8,294 nt of DNA, taken from contig DAOVXW010000020.1 of NCBI GenBank assembly GCA_030635945.1, positions 1 through 8,294 on the forward strand, written 5' to 3'. The position numbers and the translations under genes are program-made. This DNA comes from Dehalococcoidia bacterium. Its GTDB lineage: Bacteria > Chloroflexota > Dehalococcoidia > Dehalococcoidales > G020351185. This document shows positions 1-6,944 of this stretch, piece after piece. Each line of letters starts with the position of its first letter. Positions within the stretch are counted from its first letter, which is position 1. The notes below the pieces were generated by a model. That model saw nothing but the letters and a program-made list of their open reading frames with translations, was not told where the DNA came from and did not search any database.

Positions 1-625
1 AAAAAAAGTTTCGCCGTCAAGGGGAGTCATCCGGGATGATTTTGATCCGTTGACAATAGCACAGACCTATGTCGCTAATGGTGCGGCGGCAATATCGGTG
101 TTGACAGAACCGAAATATTTTCAGGGTAGCCTTGATTACCTGAAACGGGTGGGGGATGAGCTGGGGGACAAGAGGGTACCCCTGTTAAGGAAAGATTTTA
201 TATTTGACCCGTACCAAATCTATCAATCGCGGGCATATGGCGCCGATAGTTTATTGCTCATCGTAGCTATTCTGGAGCCGGACAGATTAAAGGAATTGCT
301 GTCATTAAGCCACCGTCAGGGTATGAAATGTCTGGTGGAGGTGCATAATGAAAACGAGCTTGAGATTGCCCTGGAGAGTGGTGCCGGCATTATCGGTATA
401 AACAACCGCAATCTGAATACATTTAAAGTGGATATAACTACTACGAAACGGTTAAAGCCGCTTATTCCGGTAGACAGGCTGGTTGTCAGCGAAAGCGGTA
501 TAAAAAATAGGGATGATATAGCAAGATTGAGAGAATGGGGAGTTAATGCTGTTCTTGTCGGCGAGGCGCTGATGTCTGTGACGGATATCGCTGAAAAGAT
601 GAGGGGATTGCTGTGGCAAAGATAA
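1..625 (+). CDS. trpC: Indole-3-glycerol phosphate synthase, 5'-truncated by the window edge
   Basis: This enzyme closes the indole ring, converting 1-(o-carboxyphenylamino)-1-deoxyribulose-5-phosphate to indole-3-glycerol phosphate in the cytoplasm. The frame is open from base 2, and the TTG at 50 is an internal leucine, not the start. The first visible codons read KKVSPSRGVI, the family's K-x-x-S-P-S loop. By comparison with the Sulfolobus enzyme the lysine at 2-4 should be the catalytic one, so about 50 N-terminal residues lie upstream. Further family blocks are VLTEPKYFQGS, PLLRKDF (second catalytic lysine), CLVEVH (catalytic Glu), GINNRNL, VSESGI and AVLVGEALM (phosphate binding near the C-terminus). 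The visible part is 207 residues, against roughly 260 for the family. The stop lies 13 bases inside trpF, implying translational coupling. The family call is essentially certain. Confidence 0.97.
   Translation, partial: KKVSPSRGVIRDDFDPLTIAQTYVANGAAAISVLTEPKYFQGSLDYLKRVGDELGDKRVPLLRKDFIFDPYQIYQSRAYGADSLLLIVAILEPDRLKELLSLSHRQGMKCLVEVHNENELEIALESGAGIIGINNRNLNTFKVDITTTKRLKPLIPVDRLVVSESGIKNRDDIARLREWGVNAVLVGEALMSVTDIAEKMRGLLWQR
602..606 (+). promoter_or_regulatory. Ribosome binding site fixing the GTG start of trpF
   Basis: AGGGG lies 6 bases upstream of the GTG at 613, inside the trpC coding region. No ATG in this frame lies upstream of the conserved KICG motif (residues 5-8), so GTG 613 is the best supported start. 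Confidence 0.6.
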
Positions 626-1284
626 AAATTTGCGGATTGATCGATAAAAACAATGCAATAGCCGCCGCTAAAGCCGGTGCCGATTTTCTGGGGCTGGTTT
701 TTGCCCCGAGCAGGCGCCAGGTTTCTACGGAAAGGGCGTTGCAGATTGTTGAAGCTGTTCATGAGTTGAAGCAACGTCCGCTGATTGTCGGCGTCTTTGT
801 AAATTTGCCTGCCGGTGAAATAAACAACATTGCCGAATACTGCCGCCTTGATATGGTACAGTTCAGCGGTGATGAAAGCTGGCATTATTGCCGGCAGATT
901 GAACGTCCGCTTATAAAGGTTATTCATATAGAAGCCGACCGGACAGCTGGACAGGTATTGTACGAGATGGAAAAAGGCTACAGGTCAGGCTTGAAACAAA
1001 AACCTGTCCTCCTTCTTGATGCGAAAACGAAGAATATATATGGCGGAACCGGCAGGACGTTTGACTGGAAACTGGCTGAAGAGGTATCAAAAAAATATCC
1101 GGTAATGGTTGCCGGCGGGATTTCGCCGCATAACATCAGCGGTCTCATAAAACAGGTAAATCCCTGGGGAGTTGATGTCTCTGGCGGAGTTGAGAGCGGT
1201 GGCGAAAAGGATATAAAAAAAATAAATGCTTTTATTAAAGCCGTGAGGCAGGCAGAGAAGGAGGTGGAAAATGCAGCCGGATAA
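613..1284 (+). CDS. trpF: Phosphoribosylanthranilate isomerase
   Basis: This enzyme performs the Amadori rearrangement of N-(5-phosphoribosyl)anthranilate, giving the substrate of TrpC. It is a 223-residue single-domain TIM barrel, within the usual family size. Visible signatures are KICG (residues 5-8) with the catalytic Cys7, [15 protein letters not shown] (21-35), LLLDA with the catalytic Asp136, GGTGRTFDW (144-152), AGGISPHN (167-174) and [10 protein letters not shown] (186-195) for phosphate binding. The segment usually written VQLHGDE reads VQFSGDES here (82-89), a tolerated-looking change at the histidine. The gene starts with GTG inside trpC and ends 14 bases inside trpB, so it is a middle gene of the operon. 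TrpF is a separate protein here rather than fused to TrpC as in enteric bacteria. Confidence 0.96.
   Translation: MAKIKICGLIDKNNAIAAAKAGADFLGLVFAPSRRQVSTERALQIVEAVHELKQRPLIVGVFVNLPAGEINNIAEYCRLDMVQFSGDESWHYCRQIERPLIKVIHIEADRTAGQVLYEMEKGYRSGLKQKPVLLLDAKTKNIYGGTGRTFDWKLAEEVSKKYPVMVAGGISPHNISGLIKQVNPWGVDVSGGVESGGEKDIKKINAFIKAVRQAEKEVENAAG
1258..1266 (+). promoter_or_regulatory. Strong ribosome binding site of trpB
   Basis: AAGGAGGTG, a near-perfect anti-16S match, has its AGGAGG core (1259-1264) 6 bases before the ATG at 1271. It sits inside the 3' end of trpF and fixes the trpB start. It is the strongest Shine-Dalgarno site among the trp genes in view. Confidence 0.75.
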
Positions 1285-2458
1285 GAAGGGCTATTTTGGG
1301 GAATACGGCGGCAGATTTGTGCCCGAGACACTGATACCGGTGCTGGACGAACTGGAAGCTAACTATCGGGTATTAAAAAACGATGCCGCCTTCTGGGGTG
1401 AGTTTGAATCGCTATCACGGGACTATTCGGGCAGACCGACGCCATTATATGATGCAGAGGGAATGACCGGACATTGCGGCGGCGCCAGAATATTTCTCAA
1501 AAGGGAAGACCTGGCTCATACCGGTGCCCACAAGATAAACAATGCGCTGGGACAGGGATTACTTGCCCGTAAAATGGGCAAACGGCGGATAATTGCCGAA
1601 ACCGGAGCCGGGCAGCATGGGGTAGCCACGGCTGCAGTATGCGCCAAACTGGGGCTTAAATGTATTGTTTATATGGGGGAAGAGGATGTAAGAAGGCAGG
1701 CGTTGAACGTCTTTCGCATGAAGTTAATGGGCGCTGAGGTAAAAACTGTTTGCGGGGGCAGCAGGACACTAAAAGACGCCATCAACGAAGCCATCAGGGA
1801 CTGGGTAACAAATGCCCGGGATAGCCACTACCTGCTGGGTTCGGTTGTCGGCCCCTCGCCTTACCCGCGAATGGTGCGTGATTTCCAGTCGATTATCGGC
1901 AAGGAGGCCAGAAAGCAGATAAAAGACAAAACCGGCAGGTTACCGGATTATATAGTCGCCTGTGTCGGCGGTGGCAGTAATGCAATCGGCATATACCACC
2001 CGTTTTTAAAAGATGAAGAGATCAGGCTTATCGGCGTAGAGGCGGCGGGTAAAGGCTTAAAAAGCGGTATGCATGCGGCAACACTGGTTGCCGGCAGCAC
2101 AGGCATCCTGCACGGAACCAGATCTTATCTCTTACAGGATAAAGAAGGACAGATAAAACAGACACACAGTATATCCGCCGGGCTTGATTATCCCGGAGTA
2201 GGTCCGGAACATAGTTTTTTGAAAGACAGTGGGCGGGTAAAATACGTTGCCGTGGATGATGGGCAGGCGCTTGAGGGATTCAGACTGCTGTGCCGCACAG
2301 AGGGAATTATGCCGGCGATGGAATCGGCACATGCCATATATTATGCCGCAAAGCTGGCAGGTTCGCTGAACAGGGATGAAATTATTGTCATAAATCTTTC
2401 CGGCCGCGGGGATAAAGATATAGATATAGTGGCCGAAGCAATGGGGGCTGGTTTATGA
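1271..2458 (+). CDS. trpB: Tryptophan synthase beta chain
   Basis: This PLP-dependent subunit joins indole, channelled from TrpA, to serine and releases tryptophan. The protein has 395 residues, the normal length of the classic TrpB1 type that pairs with TrpA. The N-terminus [15 protein letters not shown] (7-21) is diagnostic. [13 protein letters not shown] (83-95) holds the Schiff-base lysine Lys88, and AETGAGQHG (109-117) holds the catalytic Glu110. GGGSNAIG (233-240) grips the PLP phosphate. GVGPEHSFL (309-317) and the C-terminal NLSGRGDKD (375-383), with Ser377 facing the pyridine nitrogen, are also intact. No expected residue is missing. The start is set by a strong Shine-Dalgarno site. 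The stop overlaps the trpA start as ATGA, which fits equimolar synthesis of the two subunits of the alpha2-beta2 complex. Confidence 0.98.
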   Translation: MQPDKKGYFGEYGGRFVPETLIPVLDELEANYRVLKNDAAFWGEFESLSRDYSGRPTPLYDAEGMTGHCGGARIFLKREDLAHTGAHKINNALGQGLLARKMGKRRIIAETGAGQHGVATAAVCAKLGLKCIVYMGEEDVRRQALNVFRMKLMGAEVKTVCGGSRTLKDAINEAIRDWVTNARDSHYLLGSVVGPSPYPRMVRDFQSIIGKEARKQIKDKTGRLPDYIVACVGGGSNAIGIYHPFLKDEEIRLIGVEAAGKGLKSGMHAATLVAGSTGILHGTRSYLLQDKEGQIKQTHSISAGLDYPGVGPEHSFLKDSGRVKYVAVDDGQALEGFRLLCRTEGIMPAMESAHAIYYAAKLAGSLNRDEIIVINLSGRGDKDIDIVAEAMGAGL

Positions 2459-3243
2459 GTTGCATAGATGATGTATTTAAAAAGAAGAGAAAAAAGGCGC
2501 TTATTGCCTATGTAACGGTAGGCTATCCCAGTATTGAAGCCACTATAAAAGTGGTGCCCATGCTGGCTGAAAGCGGCTGCGATATTGTGGAATTGGGAAT
2601 ACCTTTCTCCGACCCAATGGCGGATGGCGCTACCATACAGCAAGCCAGCTTCTGCGCCCGGCAGAACGGAACGACTCCGAAGCATTGTATTGAGCTGGTG
2701 CGACAGCTGCGTCAGGAGGTAAGCATACCGCTGGTTTTTATGACCTACTATAATCCCGTATTTAAATACGGGATTGAAAAATTCTGCTGCGATAGTGTCG
2801 AAGCCGGTGTTAACGGCATAATCGTGCCCGATATGCCACCGGATGAAGGTTTTGAACTGGAAACCATAAGCCATAAACAGGGCCTTGACCTCATCTACTT
2901 GCTGGCGCCGACAAGCACCGCAGAACGCATAGAAATGGTGGTGAGAAGATCGCGCGGTTTTATTTATCTGGTATCGGTAACCGGCACTACCGGCGCCAGG
3001 GAAAGCCTGACAACTGACCTCGGTGAACTGGTTACCGGGATAAAAAAGAAAACATCGAAGCCGATATGTGTCGGTTTCGGCATATCAACCCCGCAGCAGG
3101 CAGAACAGGTAGCCAGTGTAGCCGATGGTGTTATTGTCGGCAGCCAGATAATCAAACTTATGCAGGCGAAAGATAATTTCAAATCGGTCTGCGGTTTTGT
3201 AAAAGAGCTAAGGCAGGCCATCGATAGGGCATGGAGTTCTTAA
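2455..3243 (+). CDS. trpA: Tryptophan synthase alpha chain
   Basis: This subunit cleaves indole-3-glycerol phosphate to indole and glyceraldehyde-3-phosphate and feeds indole to TrpB. It is a 262-residue TIM barrel of normal length. The block [15 protein letters not shown] (44-58) contains both catalytic acids, Glu46 and Asp57 (Glu49 and Asp60 in the Salmonella enzyme). [13 protein letters not shown] (98-110), LLAPTS (149-154), [10 protein letters not shown] (173-182, the mobile loop region), VGFGIS (206-211) and GVIVGS (225-230, phosphate site) follow in family order. The gene begins at the ATGA overlap with trpB, with a GGGGG stretch about 8 bases upstream as a weak ribosome site. It is the last trp gene: a 155-base gap follows, and no intrinsic terminator is recognisable in it. 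Confidence 0.97.
   Translation: MSCIDDVFKKKRKKALIAYVTVGYPSIEATIKVVPMLAESGCDIVELGIPFSDPMADGATIQQASFCARQNGTTPKHCIELVRQLRQEVSIPLVFMTYYNPVFKYGIEKFCCDSVEAGVNGIIVPDMPPDEGFELETISHKQGLDLIYLLAPTSTAERIEMVVRRSRGFIYLVSVTGTTGARESLTTDLGELVTGIKKKTSKPICVGFGISTPQQAEQVASVADGVIVGSQIIKLMQAKDNFKSVCGFVKELRQAIDRAWSS
2752..2775. repeat. Perfect 24-base palindrome inside trpA
   Basis: The half AATCCCGTATTT (2752-2763) is followed directly by its exact reverse complement (2764-2775), with no spacer. It encodes the conserved TrpA segment around residues 100-107 (NPVFKYGI). The reading frame is intact, so it does not disrupt the protein. A function is not shown. It may be a chance result of codon choice over a conserved peptide. 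Confidence 0.85.
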
Positions 3244-3297
3244 TCCCCGTATCTGCAAATCCAAAAACTATCACCACCAGGTATATCCCCTTACCTG
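3243..3297 (+). repeat. Imperfect direct repeat pair with a small inverted repeat downstream of trpA
   Basis: ATCCCCGTATCTG (3243-3255) and ATCCCCTTACCTG (3285-3297) match at 11 of 13 positions and start 42 bases apart, about four helical turns. The second copy ends in TACCTG, which with CAGGTA at 3278-3283 forms a 6-base inverted repeat around an 8-base loop. No run of T follows, so it is a poor intrinsic terminator. TACCTG recurs at 3341-3346 over the candidate -35 box of the next gene. These could be operator half-sites, but that is inference. Confidence 0.4.
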
Positions 3298-3330
3298 ACT
3301 ATGACTATAGTAATGTGAAAACTAGTACTA
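3296..3330. repeat. Short tandem repeat and two 8-base palindromes upstream of the HTH gene
   Basis: TGACTA is repeated head to tail at 3296-3307. It runs into the palindrome ACTATAGT (3304-3311), and a second palindrome TAGTACTA lies at 3323-3330, with centres 19 bases apart. They sit just upstream of the candidate promoter, where an activator or autorepressor could bind. Each element alone is short enough to arise by chance. Confidence 0.3.
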
Positions 3331-3338
3331 AAGAGGGA

Positions 3339-3368
3339 TTTACCTGCTTTATGAGACTACAATAGAAT
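3339..3368 (+). promoter_or_regulatory. Candidate sigma-70-type promoter for the HTH/pilT-like unit
   Basis: TTTACC (3339-3344) and TAGAAT (3363-3368) are separated by 18 bases, matching the -35 and -10 consensus at 4 and 5 of 6 positions. Transcription would begin near 3375, about 24 bases before the ATG at 3399. An overlapping TACAAT at 3358-3363 is an alternative -10 without a good -35. Confidence 0.4.
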
Positions 3369-3398
3369 ATACCCGAAACGTATTAAAGGGGTAGGAAT

Positions 3399-3632
3399 AT
3401 GCCTGTAACTTTAAGTGGCCAAAAATACTATAGAACAGCCGAGGTCTGTGGGATAGTAGGCATTAGCCGAACGACACTTTTCCGCTGGCTTACCGAAGGC
3501 ACTTTCAGCGAGCCGGAATACAGAGACAGGAGAGGATGGCGTTTATTCACCGAAGAAGAAGTAAACAAGATGGAAACAGAAGCAAACCGTATCAGTAAAA
3601 CCGATACGGAGACTTTTAGTATAAAGCAATAG
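3399..3632 (+). CDS. Small MerR/excisionase-type helix-turn-helix DNA-binding protein
   Basis: This 77-residue protein is mostly one winged helix-turn-helix domain. Residues 11-34 (YRTAEVCGIVGIS then RTTLFRWLTEG) form the two DNA-contacting helices. Residues 42-56, rich in Arg and ending in GWRLFTEEEV, match the wing and following helix of MerR-like and Xis-like proteins. The C-terminal tail (about 60-77) is polar and has no effector-binding or dimerisation domain, so it is much shorter than a true MerR sensor (over 100 residues). The start is supported by AAAGGGG/AGGA at 3385-3396. It lies 39 bases before the PilT-like gene in the same direction, so the two are probably co-transcribed. It may regulate that pair or itself. 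I cannot name an orthologue. An excisionase role is unlikely because no integrase or att-like site is in view. Confidence 0.85.
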   Translation: MPVTLSGQKYYRTAEVCGIVGISRTTLFRWLTEGTFSEPEYRDRRGWRLFTEEEVNKMETEANRISKTDTETFSIKQ

Positions 3633-3671
3633 TAACAAATTTAAAAAATAAGTTATCACGGATGATATGTT

Positions 3672-4742
3672 ATGGAAGTAAACGAACTGCTTAAAATAAT
3701 GGTAGATAAGAAAGCCTCGGATATGCATTTAAGAGTGCCCAGCCCGCCAGTACTACGCATTGATGGGGCGCTGGTAACGCAGGAAGATTTGCCTTCAATG
3801 GATTCTAAGGATATTGAAATGGCATTCGAACGTATAGCTACTCCGACACATAGAAGTGTTTTTCTGAAAGAGAAAGAGTTGGATTTTGCTTATAGCATCC
3901 CGGGATTAGCCAGATTCAGAGTTAATGTTATGCGGCAAAGAGGAACGATAAGCATTGCTTTCCGCATGGTGCCTTTTGATGTTCTATCAATAGATGACTT
4001 AGAATTACCCCGAGTTTTAAAAGACCTCATTCTAAAACCATACGGGCTTATACTTATAACCGGACCTGCCGGCAGCGGTAAATCTACTACCACGGCAGCC
4101 CTGGTAAATTATATCAACCAGAATGAAAAACGGAACATAATTACTATCGAGGATACCATTGAATACCTGCACAGTAATAATAAGAGCATAATTGCCCAAA
4201 GAGATATAGGAGATGATACCCAGTCGTTTGCTATTGCGTTGAAACACGCACAGCGGCATGACCCGGATATCATCGTTGTTGGGGAGATGCGTGATCCGGA
4301 TACAATATCCAATGCCATCAGGGTGGCTGAGACAGGGCGCCTTGTAATTGGCATATTGAATGCCAATGATACCATTCAGGCAATTGACCATATTTTTGAG
4401 GTCTTCCCCGAAGATAAGCAGAAACAGATAAGAATTCAGTTATCAAGGGTATTGGAAGCGATATTATCACAGAAACTGATAACCCGGATTAGCGGAGGGA
4501 GAATTGCCATTTTTGACATAATGATCGTTGATGGCAAAATAAAAAGATCGATACAGGATTCCATGACTATTTCCAGCAATAACGGAAACCTATTTGGCAT
4601 GGATCAAACGTTGGCTGATCTCGTGAAAAATGGTGTAATATCACCGGATGAAGCTTTAAGCAAGTGTCAGAATGCAGAATTCCTGCGGGATATACTGCAG
4701 GCAAAATCACAAAAGACAAAAGTAAAGAGTCAATCAGTATAA
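3672..4742 (+). CDS. pilT: PilT-family type IV pilus ATPase with altered His box
   Basis: PilT-type proteins are cytoplasmic hexameric ATPases that power pilus retraction. At 356 residues this one has normal PilT length. The N-terminal PAS-like domain shows ASDMHLRVPSPPVLRIDG (15-32) and the arginine-rich strand ARFRVNVMRQRG (80-91). The ATPase core has Walker A GPAGSGKST (131-139, Lys137), the Asp box IITIEDTIEYLH (156-167) and Walker B with the catalytic Glu205 in VVGEMRD (202-208). The His box, normally TGHLV..TLHTN, reads TGRLVIGILNAND (221-233): both histidines are lost, to Arg223 and Asn230. The C-terminal GMDQTLADLVKNGVIS (309-324) is typical. A weak GGA ribosome site lies 9 bases upstream of the ATG. 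No pilin, PilB or PilC gene is adjacent. The family call is firm. Retraction activity is uncertain, and a PilU-like or repurposed motor is possible. Confidence 0.9.
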   Translation: MEVNELLKIMVDKKASDMHLRVPSPPVLRIDGALVTQEDLPSMDSKDIEMAFERIATPTHRSVFLKEKELDFAYSIPGLARFRVNVMRQRGTISIAFRMVPFDVLSIDDLELPRVLKDLILKPYGLILITGPAGSGKSTTTAALVNYINQNEKRNIITIEDTIEYLHSNNKSIIAQRDIGDDTQSFAIALKHAQRHDPDIIVVGEMRDPDTISNAIRVAETGRLVIGILNANDTIQAIDHIFEVFPEDKQKQIRIQLSRVLEAILSQKLITRISGGRIAIFDIMIVDGKIKRSIQDSMTISSNNGNLFGMDQTLADLVKNGVISPDEALSKCQNAEFLRDILQAKSQKTKVKSQSV

Positions 4743-4830
4743 AATTAGCAGTTCTGTTAGAGAAATTATAGTCCTCAACATTTATCTGTGATACAGCAAA
4801 TCATAGCTAAACGTGCTTTATCGGTAATTG

Positions 4831-5889
4831 TTATGAGCGTTGCATCAATCCTCTGGCTGCTATAGCGATGACAAAAACAAGCAATATATCGATGCCGATA
4901 AGTATGAACACACTTACTGCTATATCGGACCAGCCGCCGCCACGCAGGCTTAGCTCCACTATCGGCTGGAGTGCGTAATAGGTGGGGAATAGTCTACCTA
5001 TCCACTCCGGAATCTGGGGAAACATATAGATAAATACAGGGCCAAATAAAATAATGCCTCCGGCTTTCCATATGGTAAAAAGGGTTGTTATATCTTTTAT
5101 TAAAGCGCCAAAGATTAAGCCAAGCTCCACTGCCATAATGGCGCCGAGGAAAAGTACCCCCACCAGCAATAAAGAATTGGCGCCGAAAGCCTGGTTTAAA
5201 AGCAAGATGACAACCCCCATGAAAACGCTGAGAACAATGCCTAGGATTCCCTTGGCTATGAAGATATCGCTGATTGACGCCGGGGTAATAACCAGAGCTT
5301 CAAAGGTTTTTCTCTGCTTCTCTTCTATAAGCGAGGTTGATGGTAACATAAGCCCGCCAAAGAATACGCCCATAAACACCAGGAAGGGTATCAGGCGCTC
5401 GCTCCAGGGTGTACTGACCTCATCACCGAGCGTAACCGATTCAATCTCAACCGGCACCTCCTGGCCGGCAAGCTCTCTTACAAGATCGGATATTATTGTC
5501 GGCAGTATTATGCGGTTTTTAGCCAGGCTTTCTCCCCAGATATAAGCCTCAATAACGACTATCTCTCCCTGCAAAACGGCATTATCAAAGTTCTGCGGCA
5601 GCACTATACCCATATCCACTGCGCCGCTCTCGGTAGCCTGTTTAAGACTGGAGACATCTTCATATGTTTTAGCGGTAACCGAATCAAGCTCCTGAGCCAT
5701 AACAACCAGTTGAGAATTACCTTCATTCACGATTCCGAGGTTGGGTTTCTCGGAAAAAAGCGTACCGAAAGCTAGCGTTGCCACCAGCGTAAAGGCAAGC
5801 GGGGCAACGATTGCCCAGATAAACATGAAGTTTTTCGGGCTATGTATAAATTCTTTACCCAGCAGGATAGATATACGCTTTAGGTTCAT
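4831..5889 (-). CDS. ABC-2 type transporter permease (second permease of the operon)
   Basis: This 352-residue integral membrane protein is one half of an ABC-2 exporter's membrane channel. One hydrophobic segment (about 22-44) is followed by a large loop (about 45-165) predicted outside the membrane. Further hydrophobic spans lie near 168-187, 210-232, 238-262, 270-292 and 325-346. The cytoplasmic motif EEKQRKTFEALVITPAS (189-205) is the conserved coupling-helix region of the ABC-2 permease family, as in NatB-like proteins. It begins in a 4-base ATGA overlap with the upstream permease, with AGGAG (5903-5899) 9 bases before the start. It resembles that permease along its whole length, including the PTYY motif (302-305). 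It is the last gene of the operon, converging on the pilT-like gene across an 88-base gap with no clear terminator. The substrate is unknown. Confidence 0.92.
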   Translation of the reverse strand: MNLKRISILLGKEFIHSPKNFMFIWAIVAPLAFTLVATLAFGTLFSEKPNLGIVNEGNSQLVVMAQELDSVTAKTYEDVSSLKQATESGAVDMGIVLPQNFDNAVLQGEIVVIEAYIWGESLAKNRIILPTIISDLVRELAGQEVPVEIESVTLGDEVSTPWSERLIPFLVFMGVFFGGLMLPSTSLIEEKQRKTFEALVITPASISDIFIAKGILGIVLSVFMGVVILLLNQAFGANSLLLVGVLFLGAIMAVELGLIFGALIKDITTLFTIWKAGGIILFGPVFIYMFPQIPEWIGRLFPTYYALQPIVELSLRGGGWSDIAVSVFILIGIDILLVFVIAIAARGLMQRS

Positions 5890-6944
5890 CTGAATTTTCT
5901 CCTAAGCGCCATTATACCACCCCATACGATAACCAGAATAAACGCCAGCAATATCAATAAATCGGTCCAGATATCACCCCAGCCGGCGTTGAGATTAGAT
6001 GCCTGGTGGATTGTATTTGTAAGATAATACGTGGGGATGGCTTTAGCCCAACCGGTAACAGTGCCGGGAAATATAACACCGAACGCCGGAATGCTATAAA
6101 TAAGAAGTAAAGTTATTCCCCAACCCATAGAAGTCAGCATATCTTTCGCAAGGGAGGCTATCAGGAAACCGCTGCCGGTGAACAATGCACTACCCAGCAG
6201 TAATGCAGTAAGAACAATAAGCGGTTGGCTGTTAAGTCCGCCGACGATAGCCATAAACAACGCTCCCTGAACAAAGGCGAGGCTGACTCCCATAATCAGT
6301 TTGGCGGTGAAAAAGTCGCGGACACTCATCGGGGTAACCAGCAGGGCGCGGATGGTATCCTGTTCAACCTCCTCGCTGATGAGGCTGGCAAGACCCATCA
6401 TTTCGAACATAATCAGCATGATAGCCAGCATAAGCCGCATTCGGTCGCGTATTGGTATCTGCTCTCCCAGAAGATCGGGGCCCAGTATTTTGGCGGATAC
6501 TTCAATGCCAAGTGCCTGGCCGGTCTGAAGATAAGACAACTCTATTATTAGAGCCTCTACAATGTCTTTTAATTCATCTGGGGCATCCGTTGAAAAATAG
6601 AGGGTTACAAACGGCTTCAATCCGGAGGCAAACTTTTCCATAATATCTACCTGCAAGGCTACTCCGGCTTCATGCGTTCCATCCGTTACCGCATCTTTAA
6701 GGGCTTCTTTAGAATCATACAAAACAAACTCAAGCCCCTCTTCTTGCTGGATAATTTCAAAAACGGGGGGCATAACCGGGGCATGAAGCCCCAGTTCAAG
6801 TTTTTCGTCAACCGAAGAAGGCATTACAAAATAAATAGTAAGATAGGTAATAACGCCCAGAATTGTTATAAAAGTATAGAATCGGTTTCTGAAAAAAAGA
6901 GCAAAATCCTTGACTACCAGTGCTTTTATAACGCCGAAGTTCAT
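5886..6944 (-). CDS. ABC-2 type transporter permease (first permease of the operon)
   Basis: This is a 352-residue membrane protein with the same plan as its downstream neighbour. It has an N-terminal membrane anchor (about 22-42), an extracytoplasmic domain (about 43-168) and a C-terminal membrane block (about 169-190, 212-236, 240-265, 272-294 and 325-347). EEVEQDTIRALLVTPMSVRD (191-210) aligns with the coupling-region motif of the second permease. PTYY (304-307) aligns with PTYY 302-305 there, and both are followed by a GW-D motif. The equal lengths and shared motifs point to an old tandem duplication and a heterodimeric channel (inference). Translation starts in an ATGA overlap with the ATPase gene, and its ribosome site would lie in the GGGGGCT stretch of that gene's 3' end. 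Arg and Lys at the very C-terminus (348-352) fit a cytoplasmic end. The cargo is unknown; lipid, peptide, drug and sodium are all possible. Confidence 0.92.
   Translation of the reverse strand: MNFGVIKALVVKDFALFFRNRFYTFITILGVITYLTIYFVMPSSVDEKLELGLHAPVMPPVFEIIQQEEGLEFVLYDSKEALKDAVTDGTHEAGVALQVDIMEKFASGLKPFVTLYFSTDAPDELKDIVEALIIELSYLQTGQALGIEVSAKILGPDLLGEQIPIRDRMRLMLAIMLIMFEMMGLASLISEEVEQDTIRALLVTPMSVRDFFTAKLIMGVSLAFVQGALFMAIVGGLNSQPLIVLTALLLGSALFTGSGFLIASLAKDMLTSMGWGITLLLIYSIPAFGVIFPGTVTGWAKAIPTYYLTNTIHQASNLNAGWGDIWTDLLILLAFILVIVWGGIMALRRKFR

Noticed and set aside
50..52. TTG as the start codon of trpC
   Set aside because: The frame continues upstream to base 2 and encodes the conserved KKVSPSRGVIRDDFDP segment, so this TTG is an internal leucine.
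316..927. 203-codon open frame on the minus strand across trpC and trpF
   Set aside because: It is antisense to two genes with complete family motifs. Its translation resembles no family I know and has no credible ribosome site.
2341..2874. 177-codon minus-strand open frame across the trpB-trpA junction
   Set aside because: It is the antisense shadow of the conserved C-terminus of TrpB and N-terminus of TrpA, with no recognisable domain.
3278..3297. Intrinsic terminator of the trp operon
   Set aside because: The stem is only 6 bases, the loop is 8, and the following bases are ACTATGACT rather than a T-tract.
3399..3632. Excisionase of an integrated element
   Set aside because: The HTH fold resembles Xis proteins, but no integrase, att-like repeat, tRNA or phage gene is present. 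A host transcription regulator is more likely.
4743..4830. Bidirectional terminator between the pilT-like gene and the ABC operon
   Set aside because: I looked for a GC-rich stem with flanking A and T runs and found only very short inverted matches.
5054..5545. 163-codon plus-strand open frame within the second permease
   Set aside because: It is a Lys/Ser/Pro-rich translation antisense to a membrane protein gene, a typical shadow.
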